Assembly (NCBI GenBank): GCA_947476515.1
Contig: CANJQZ010000009.1
Coordinates: 1-21,357, forward strand
Length of the DNA stretch: 21,357 nucleotides
Reading direction: 5' to 3'
Origin: Flavobacteriales bacterium
GTDB lineage: Bacteria; Bacteroidota; Bacteroidia; Flavobacteriales_D; Crocinitomicaceae
The notes under the pieces are model-generated. The model did no database searches, had not been told where the DNA came from, and was given only the letters and a program-made list of their open reading frames with translations. Positions 15,183-21,357 of the stretch are shown one piece after another. Made by a program: the position numbers and the translations under genes. Each line of letters opens with the position of its first letter. Within the stretch, counting starts at the first letter, position 1.

Positions 15183-17501
15183 TTATCGAACTGCGCGTTC
15201 ATTAAACAAAACATAGCCATAACTAACTTGAAAAGCCAAGGGATGAACTTGTTTTGGGAAATAGTTTAAAGTGGCACGAATAGGCCCTAGAATCGTTTGA
15301 TAAATCAATGAGGTTGATGCTAGAAATGAAGCTGCCTTATATGGTTTAGCATATTGAATCGAACCATCAGGGTTTTTTATTAATTCAATAAAAGGCTGAT
15401 AATAATAGGCATCAAGACGGTATTCGAAATTCTTACCAATAGCATAAACGAAGTTGAATCCAGCACCTATATGTTGAGGGGATCTATATTCAGGCAGGAA
15501 ATAGGTTTCCATATCGGGAAGAATTGAAAAACTAGGGAGCGATAAAAGACTAGCCGTATAATTAGCAAAAAGTGACTGAGAGTTAAGCATTCCTTTAGCA
15601 TGAATTCCGAAATGTATCTTATTATTTATTTCAAAATAATGCTGAAATTCTGCTGTTAAATTAAACCAATCATGCTGACGAAAAGATAAGGAATCTAATG
15701 GTGAGGTAGATCCGGGAATAGTTTTTTCTTGAGAAGTAACGAATCGCATTTTAACATCAATCAAGGATCCTTTTGAAGCAAACTGCTTTCGATTAAGTGT
15801 GTTTTGCACCAAATCATAACTTATAGTTGAACCAGTAAGCAAAGTCTCATCAGTAGTATCCTTATTAGTAAATTGTTTTGTCTGGTAATAATTATCACTT
15901 AAATTAAATACTCGGATGTCTAAAGTTCCTTTTGAATTATTAAATATTGGATGTTTCAATTTTGTACCATAATACACTTCATTTTGAACCAAAAAAGAAG
16001 GTTGAACATCTTCAAAGAATGTAGCAAAACTCCTAAAATAATCCCAGCGATTTAAAACTAGATACACGGAGGCCGTAATTGGAAAAACTGAAGGGACTTG
16101 AAGCGACAATTCTAATTTTCCTGCGCCATAAAATTTCCCGAAATAAGATTCAGCATGCAATCCGTAGGCCACTTTTCCTAGGCCTTGATAAGTCAAACCA
16201 ATATAACCAGTGTTCACAGCACGAGAACATATATGCCCACCAATATCTATACGGAAATCCTTAGCTTTTCTAAGTTTTAAATCTAAATTATAACTGGAAT
16301 CCTTCTTCAATTGAAAGGTAGGATAAACAAAGTCAATTTGCGGTGTAGCATATAATCTAAAATATCTCTTTTCAAGTAGTTCATTTGACAAAACCTCCCC
16401 TTTTCTACTTTTAATCATGGTGGATCGTGCAAACTTTAAATCTTTATTTTTACTATAATTATTAGTGATTGAAGAAACAATAAGAGGAGTTGTCTTTGAT
16501 TTAAAAAATGCTCTTTTCTGAGCGAGAACAATAGCGTCTTGATGATTTGTAATTGACTTTGAAATCGAATCCAGCAGTAAACTTGCCGCTAGATACCCAT
16601 CTTGGATGGCCTGTTTTACCTCATCAAATTCAAAGATGCCAACATTTGATTTGGGATTAATAATAATCCCTTCAGCACAAGGTATCGAGTAATCAGTAGG
16701 AGTAGCCATCATATTTTCTAACATTCCTATAAAATCTTGCTCATCTGGAGCTTTAGCATTATCAGAAACATTACTGCCAATAATAAAATCGGGATGGAAA
16801 TCATTATACATAATATTAACTGGAAAATTATTGTAAAGTCCTCCATCAAAATATACAATCCCATCAATACGAATTGGATTAACATAAAACGGATAAGTCA
16901 TTGAGGCTCGAACAGCTTGATTAAGATGTCCCTTAGAAAATGAGGTGCTTTTTTTATTCACAACATCAGAAGCAATACATCTAAAGGGAATGAACAAACT
17001 GTCAAATGAATTGAAATGACTAGCGCTAACCGTTCCTAATAAACGCGCCATTTCAAAATCTAAATAAGAAGGTGTTACTAGATTAAGAGGAATTGATTTT
17101 CTTAAAAGACTATCCTTGGAAAATGAAAAATTAAAAATAGAGGCATCATTATCTCTTTCTTGAAGTAAAAATCTTTTATCCGGTTCAAGTTTACCATTGG
17201 TCATTAATTGAAACGATTCACTTAATACATAATCTTCAATTTCTTGAGGTGAATAACCACAAGCATACATACTGCCCACTAAAGCGCCAGCAGATGTACC
17301 TGTGATATAATCAATTGGAATGCCTTTTTCTTCTAATGCTTTTAATACACCAATATGTGCTAGACCCGTTGCACCTCCACCACTTAAAACCAATCCGATT
17401 TTTTGTTGGGCAGTACAATTTACTGAGATAAATAAAAATACTAAGAAAAAGGAGCCTAGAAACGATTTCAATTTTGTTCTTTTGTACAAATTTAGACGCA
17501 T
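15183..17501 (-). CDS. Patatin-like phospholipase fused to an outer-membrane beta-barrel
   Basis: From the ATG at 17501 the product has 772 residues. I preferred it to the longer form starting at 17546 because it begins next to the signal peptide (ending VNCTAQ). The patatin domain covers about residues 33-310, with the oxyanion hole GGGATG, nucleophile elbow GTSAG (Ser70) and catalytic Asp219 in YFDGGLYNN. A region of about 80 residues that may be POTRA-like follows. The rest, to the C-terminus, is a strand-rich part with the look of an Omp85/BamA-type barrel and ends in alternating aromatic residues (VSYGYVLF). The architecture matches PlpD-like type Vd autotransporter proteins and their Bacteroidota relatives. 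The lipase domain would be exposed on or released from the cell surface; that placement is inference. Confidence 0.88.
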   Translation of the reverse strand: MRLNLYKRTKLKSFLGSFFLVFLFISVNCTAQQKIGLVLSGGGATGLAHIGVLKALEEKGIPIDYITGTSAGALVGSMYACGYSPQEIEDYVLSESFQLMTNGKLEPDKRFLLQERDNDASIFNFSFSKDSLLRKSIPLNLVTPSYLDFEMARLLGTVSASHFNSFDSLFIPFRCIASDVVNKKSTSFSKGHLNQAVRASMTYPFYVNPIRIDGIVYFDGGLYNNFPVNIMYNDFHPDFIIGSNVSDNAKAPDEQDFIGMLENMMATPTDYSIPCAEGIIINPKSNVGIFEFDEVKQAIQDGYLAASLLLDSISKSITNHQDAIVLAQKRAFFKSKTTPLIVSSITNNYSKNKDLKFARSTMIKSRKGEVLSNELLEKRYFRLYATPQIDFVYPTFQLKKDSSYNLDLKLRKAKDFRIDIGGHICSRAVNTGYIGLTYQGLGKVAYGLHAESYFGKFYGAGKLELSLQVPSVFPITASVYLVLNRWDYFRSFATFFEDVQPSFLVQNEVYYGTKLKHPIFNNSKGTLDIRVFNLSDNYYQTKQFTNKDTTDETLLTGSTISYDLVQNTLNRKQFASKGSLIDVKMRFVTSQEKTIPGSTSPLDSLSFRQHDWFNLTAEFQHYFEINNKIHFGIHAKGMLNSQSLFANYTASLLSLPSFSILPDMETYFLPEYRSPQHIGAGFNFVYAIGKNFEYRLDAYYYQPFIELIKNPDGSIQYAKPYKAASFLASTSLIYQTILGPIRATLNYFPKQVHPLAFQVSYGYVLFNERAVR

Positions 17502-17512
17502 AATTGATAAAA

Positions 17513-18700
17513 ATGAAATCTCTCGATAATTTAACAAAAGATTCAATCACGATAACCTTAAAAAGTTTTTTTGGATTTGAACAAGTATTAGCAGACGAAC
17601 TAAGTGAATTAGGCTATGAAAACATAGAAATGTTGAATAGAGCAGTTCAGATAAAAGGTACTTGGAGAGATGTGTATTTTTTAAATCTTCACTGCAGATG
17701 CGCGATTTCAATTTTAGTTGAATTGGCTAGTTTCAGGCTTTTTAATGAAGATGATTTATATAAAAAATCCGCTCAAATCGATTGGACAACCATATTTAAT
17801 AGTAAGCAAACCTTTGCTATCAAGGGTGCTGTAAATTCGGCCTTGTTCAAAAATTCTCATTATCCTTTCTTAGTTGTTAAGGATGCTATTGTAGATTGTT
17901 TTCGAGACAAAGATTTAGATCGACCGAGCATTGAATTAAAAACACCTAGTGTTCTCATCGATTTATACATCAGAGAAAATGTAGCTACTATTTCATTAAA
18001 TACTTCTGGAGCTCCTTTATTTCAACGCGGATATCGGACAGAGACCGGTTCTGCCCCTTTAAATGAAGTCGTTGCAGCATGTTTAATTAGACAATCAGGA
18101 TGGGATAGGAAAACTACTTTTTTAGATCCTTTTTGTGGTTCTGGAACAATACTTATTGAAGCAGCATTATTAGCAAGCGGAATACCTTCAAGTATTGAGA
18201 GACAGCATTACACCTTCAAAAACCTAAAAAACTTTGATGTAAAGATGTGGGATGAAATCTATGATGCAGCACCAAGAATTGTGAGGGAATTACCTTGTCG
18301 TATTTTCGGTTCAGACATAGCAGATGAAATGGTATTAAAGGCAAGAAGGAACTTAAGAGGAATGAGTTTTGGTAGGAACATTCTCATAAGTGCATTAGAC
18401 TATAGGGATATCGTTCATCAAGAAGAAGAAGTCTTTATTGTAACTAATCCACCTTATGGGGAGCGTTTAGCTGCTGATATTGTTGATTTATATACGGGAA
18501 TTGGTGATTGGTTAAAAAACACCATGAATCCTTCCACTACTTGGATCCTTACCTCAAGTGAGGATGGAGCAAAATCCATAGGTCTACGACCTGGAAAAAA
18601 GTTTAATATATACAATGGAGATATTCCTTGCACCTTTAGGTCCTATGAGACTTTTTCTGGAAGCCTTAAAGAATTTAAAAGTAAAGGAGTCCAAGATTAA
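17513..18700 (+). CDS. THUMP-domain class I rRNA methyltransferase (RlmL/YpsC type)
   Basis: The 395-residue product from the ATG at 17513 combines an N-terminal ferredoxin-like/THUMP RNA-binding region (about 10-160) with a Rossmann-fold SAM methyltransferase domain (about 165-385). The SAM-binding motif DPFCGSGT is at 205-212 and the catalytic N6/N2-adenine/guanine-type motif NPPYGERL at 312-319. This matches the N-terminal half of E. coli RlmL, which makes m2G2445 of 23S rRNA, and stand-alone YpsC-type enzymes. A TTG nine bases upstream could also be read as a start, but ATG is preferred. It is divergent from patatin with only 11 bases between start codons, so its promoter must lie inside the patatin coding region. 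I found no exact TAnnTTTG there. Confidence 0.9.
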   Translation: MKSLDNLTKDSITITLKSFFGFEQVLADELSELGYENIEMLNRAVQIKGTWRDVYFLNLHCRCAISILVELASFRLFNEDDLYKKSAQIDWTTIFNSKQTFAIKGAVNSALFKNSHYPFLVVKDAIVDCFRDKDLDRPSIELKTPSVLIDLYIRENVATISLNTSGAPLFQRGYRTETGSAPLNEVVAACLIRQSGWDRKTTFLDPFCGSGTILIEAALLASGIPSSIERQHYTFKNLKNFDVKMWDEIYDAAPRIVRELPCRIFGSDIADEMVLKARRNLRGMSFGRNILISALDYRDIVHQEEEVFIVTNPPYGERLAADIVDLYTGIGDWLKNTMNPSTTWILTSSEDGAKSIGLRPGKKFNIYNGDIPCTFRSYETFSGSLKEFKSKGVQD

Positions 18701-18718
18701 TAGGATTATTACCCCCAT

Positions 18719-18748
18719 AAAAAAAGCGCTTAATCAAGCGCTTTTTTT
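18719..18748. terminator. Bidirectional terminator between the methyltransferase and citrate synthase genes
   Basis: A perfect 13-bp stem (AAAAAAAGCGCTT against AAGCGCTTTTTTT) with loop AATC lies between two convergent genes. The GC core flanked by A and T runs allows termination in both directions. Confidence 0.9.
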
Positions 18749-18763
18749 ATGTCGAATTGTGGA

Positions 18764-20050
18764 TTATCTTGCAGAAATAGGTACATAATCTCTTGAAGTC
18801 TTTCCAATATAAATTTGTCTTGGTCGACCAATTGGCTCTTTATTTTCAGTCATTTCTTTCCATTGAGCTATCCATCCCGGAAGACGACCTAATGCAAACA
18901 TAACTGTAAACATTTCTGTGGGAATCCCTAAAGCTTTATAGATAATTCCTGAATAGAAGTCGACATTTGGATATAAATTTCTAGCCTTGAAGTATTCATC
19001 TTCTAACGCAACTTTTTCTAATTTTTTAGCAATTGCCAATAAAGGATCATTGATATTTAATTTTTCTAATACATCATCACACGCTTTTTTGATAATATTT
19101 GCTCTAGGGTCAAAGTTCTTATAAACTCTATGTCCAAAGCCCATTAACCTGAATGGATCTTCTTTATCTTTCGCTTTCGCTACCCATTTATCAACATTTC
19201 CACCATCATTTTGAATTTGTTCTAACATTTCAATTACTTCTTGATTGGCTCCTCCATGAAGCGGACCCCACAAGGCAGAAATTCCAGCAGAAACTGTAGA
19301 ATACAAATTAGCTTGAGATGAACCAACAATACGCACGGTAGAGGTAGAACAATTTTGTTCGTGATCAGCATGCAATATCAATAATGTATTTAATGCTTCC
19401 ACAACCACCGGATCGACTTTAAAATCTTCCGTTGGCATTGCAAACAACATATAAAGGAAATTTTTACAATAATCAAACTCGTTTCTTGGATAAATAAACG
19501 GATGACGCATTGAATTTTTATAAGACCAAGCGGCTAATGTCGGCAACTTAGCGATTAATCGATGAATGGTTAAATCTTTAGCTTCTTTACTCCTATTAGG
19601 ATCTAATGATTCAGGATAAAAAGTTGAAAGTGAAGAAATCATTGACGACAAAACCCCCATTGGATGAGCTTTTGAAGGATATGCCTCAAAAAATTGCTTC
19701 ATGTCTTCATGAACTAAAGTATGTTTTTTAATACTTGATTCAAAGCCATCTAACTCAGTTTGGGTGGGCAATTCACCATAAATTAACAAGTAGGAAACCT
19801 CAATAAAAGATGCTTTAGATGCTAATTGTTCAATTGAATAGCCACGATAATGTAAAATACCTAATTCACCATCCAAGAAAGTTATGGAACTTGTTGTTGC
19901 TCCTGTATTTTTATATCCTGTGTCTAGGGTAACATATCCGGTTAAATCACGCAATTTAGAAATATCAATTGCTTTCTCATTTTCTGTGCCTGTTATAACT
20001 GGTAATTCATATATTTTACCATCTAATTCAATCTTTGCAACTTCGCTCAT
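18764..20050 (-). CDS. gltA: Citrate synthase (type II)
   Basis: The 428-residue product condenses oxaloacetate and acetyl-CoA to citrate, the entry step of the TCA cycle. It has the hexameric, gram-negative-type length and layout with an N-terminal beta-rich domain (about 1-50). Catalytic motifs are present: LHADHEQN (227-234, oxaloacetate-binding histidine), GPLHGGAN with His265, MGFGHRVYKNFDPRA with His307, and Asp364 in NVDFYSG. The end RPRQIYIG is typical. It is a single-gene unit closed by the shared terminator at 18719-18748. No exact -7 element was found; TAAGACTTTG upstream is the nearest look-alike. Confidence 0.97.
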   Translation of the reverse strand: MSEVAKIELDGKIYELPVITGTENEKAIDISKLRDLTGYVTLDTGYKNTGATTSSITFLDGELGILHYRGYSIEQLASKASFIEVSYLLIYGELPTQTELDGFESSIKKHTLVHEDMKQFFEAYPSKAHPMGVLSSMISSLSTFYPESLDPNRSKEAKDLTIHRLIAKLPTLAAWSYKNSMRHPFIYPRNEFDYCKNFLYMLFAMPTEDFKVDPVVVEALNTLLILHADHEQNCSTSTVRIVGSSQANLYSTVSAGISALWGPLHGGANQEVIEMLEQIQNDGGNVDKWVAKAKDKEDPFRLMGFGHRVYKNFDPRANIIKKACDDVLEKLNINDPLLAIAKKLEKVALEDEYFKARNLYPNVDFYSGIIYKALGIPTEMFTVMFALGRLPGWIAQWKEMTENKEPIGRPRQIYIGKTSRDYVPISAR

Positions 20051-20168
20051 CTTATACTTTATTATCCGTTTTGAAATCTAAGGCCTAAAATACGAAAAGA
20101 AATTTGTTCTATGATATCGCAAAGTCTTATTTTTTCACAAAATAGAATAAAAAAATAAATAAACAGAA
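20051..20168. other. Intergenic region between the S9 peptidase end and the gltA start
   Basis: This 118-base AT-rich stretch must hold the gltA promoter and the 3' end of the peptidase transcript. I see a T-rich run on the minus strand but no hairpin, and no exact TAnnTTTG site. Confidence 0.4.
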
Positions 20169-21357
20169 TTATAGATTTTCCTCTACATAGTCTAACATCA
20201 TCTTAAACAAATGATTGCGGGTATTTCCACCATAAATTCCATGATTTTTATTAGGATAGGCAAAAAAGTCAAATTGCTTATCCGCTTTAATGAGGGCATT
20301 AATAAGCGACATTGAATTTTGAAAATGAACATTATCATCTGTCACTCCATGAATGAGTAAAAACTTTCCTTTCAATTGATCTACAAAATTAATAGGTGAA
20401 TTTTTATCGTATCCATCTTCATTTTCTTTAGGGGTTCGCATGAAGCGTTCGGTATATATATTATCATAAAAACGCCAATTGGTAACAGGAGCAACTGCAA
20501 TTGCCATTTTAAACACATCTGCACCTTTTGTTATTGCTAAAGTCGCCATAAAACCACCATAACTCCAACCCATTATACCAATCCGATTCGGGTCTACATA
20601 AGATAAGGCCTGCAATGCTTTTCCGGTTGCAATAACATCCTCTGTTTCTAACTTACCCAATTGTAAGTAGGTTGATTTTTTGAACTCTGCGCCGCGATAC
20701 ATGGTTCCTCTCGGGTCTACACAAACTACAATGTATCCTTTTTGAGTTAAAAGTTGATGATACATATAATCTTGACCATCCCAAGCATCAGTAACTTCAT
20801 TGTGACCAGGTCCACCATAAACCGTCATATATACTGGGTATTTTTTATTTGGGTCAAAGTTAGTGGGCTTCATCATAGTTGCATTCAAGTCAAAGCCATT
20901 TAAATTAAAGGAAAGAAATTCTTTTTTGCATAAATTCATTCCTGCCAATTTTTTCTTCAAGTCACTATTATCCTCTAATGAACGAATAAAGGAACCATCA
21001 TTTTTGTTCAAACTGATCTCTGGAGGAGTATTCGCATTGGAATGTGACAAAACAAAATAATTCATACCAGTCGTAAATGAAGCATCATTATATCCATCTT
21101 TTGGACTAATCAAAGTAACATTTTTTCCATCTAAAGATACAGAATGAATTGTCTTAGAAATAGCAGCATACATGGCCGAAGAAAAATAAATGGTATTAGA
21201 ATTTTCGTCAATACCTAACATTTCAATAACATCCCATTTTCCTTTTGTGATTTGTGTGGAATTTCCATTAAAATCTAGACGATAAATATGATTATAGCCA
21301 TCCATTTCACTGGTTCGAAGAATAGAATTTCCATCTTTTAAAATCAATAAATTATCA
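20169..21357 (-). CDS. S9 family prolyl peptidase (dipeptidyl peptidase IV-like), C-terminal part (runs off right edge)
   Basis: The frame is open through the right edge, so the true start lies outside. The TTG at 21345-21347 that could be taken as a start is only an internal leucine codon. The visible part, about 396 residues, begins within the beta-propeller domain (RTSEMDGYNHIYRLDFNG is a typical blade sequence). It then enters the alpha/beta-hydrolase domain (YPVYMTVYGGPG, then CVDPRGTMYRG). Counting from that TTG codon, the catalytic triad is Ser262 in GWSYGG, Asp338 in GVTDDNVHF and His369 in NKNHGI. The order and spacing are those of DPP-IV, an exo-peptidase that removes X-Pro dipeptides, usually periplasmic in Bacteroidota. 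The signal peptide region is not visible, so location is inferred. Confidence 0.92.
   Translation of the reverse strand, partial: DNLLILKDGNSILRTSEMDGYNHIYRLDFNGNSTQITKGKWDVIEMLGIDENSNTIYFSSAMYAAISKTIHSVSLDGKNVTLISPKDGYNDASFTTGMNYFVLSHSNANTPPEISLNKNDGSFIRSLEDNSDLKKKLAGMNLCKKEFLSFNLNGFDLNATMMKPTNFDPNKKYPVYMTVYGGPGHNEVTDAWDGQDYMYHQLLTQKGYIVVCVDPRGTMYRGAEFKKSTYLQLGKLETEDVIATGKALQALSYVDPNRIGIMGWSYGGFMATLAITKGADVFKMAIAVAPVTNWRFYDNIYTERFMRTPKENEDGYDKNSPINFVDQLKGKFLLIHGVTDDNVHFQNSMSLINALIKADKQFDFFAYPNKNHGIYGGNTRNHLFKMMLDYVEENL

Noticed and set aside
17502..17546. Longer patatin start with 15 extra residues
   Set aside because: The extension overlaps the methyltransferase start and pushes the signal peptide inward; the ATG at 17501 is adjacent to the charged n-region.
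20120..20168. T-rich run after the S9 peptidase as a terminator
   Set aside because: No stem-loop precedes it, so an intrinsic terminator is not supported.
1..21357. CRISPR array, tRNA or rRNA genes, insertion sequences, toxin-antitoxin or defence genes
   Set aside because: I saw no regularly spaced repeats, no tRNA-like cloverleaf, no transposase motif and no recognisable defence domain.

Overview
The window is AT-rich and reads as core chromosome of a Bacteroidota bacterium, most likely class Flavobacteriia; a Cryomorphaceae- or Crocinitomicaceae-like lineage is a guess. Several start codons are preceded by the Bacteroidota -7 promoter element TAnnTTTG. Exported proteins have short signal peptides ending in Ala-Gln, Shine-Dalgarno sequences are mostly weak or absent, and a bacillithiol-type bshC gene is present. 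I see no tRNA, rRNA, CRISPR array, insertion sequence or phage gene.

Left part (1-3784): the start of a TolC-type efflux gene, cut by the window edge, lies behind its TetR-type regulator. The tetR promoter carries a clean 18-bp palindrome as candidate operator. Next is a tight three-gene minus-strand operon: a secreted CAP/SCP (PR-1-like) protein, a 38-residue lipoprotein so small that it is easily missed, and a membrane-anchored SPFH/band-7 protein. A plus-strand gene for an exported, probably outer-membrane beta-barrel protein follows.

Middle part (3785-14084): the minus-strand operon ABC exporter - bshC - KDPG/KHG aldolase (aldolase lacking its usual C-terminal tail) is divergent from rpmH (ribosomal protein L34, with a textbook promoter and terminator). 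Then come cysD-cysN (ATP sulfurylase), pckA (ATP-dependent PEP carboxykinase, with a UUCG-loop terminator), and a divergent exported serine hydrolase. That hydrolase carries a leftover GH3 C-terminal domain but no GH3 catalytic barrel.

Right part (14085-21357): a two-domain VOC protein with a G8 tract in its coding strand, a patatin-like phospholipase fused to an outer-membrane barrel, a THUMP-domain rRNA methyltransferase (RlmL/YpsC type) whose start codon is only 11 bp from the divergent patatin start, citrate synthase, and the C-terminal part of a dipeptidyl-peptidase-IV-like S9 peptidase running off the right edge.

Most genes are housekeeping: gltA and pckA in central carbon flow, cysDN in sulfate activation, rpmH and rlmL in the ribosome, bshC in thiol chemistry. 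The least explained piece is the CAP - mini-lipoprotein - SPFH operon. The other items worth a second look are the GH3-remnant hydrolase, the tail-less aldolase and the G8 tract. I do not see convincing evidence for a wholly new defence or mobile system.
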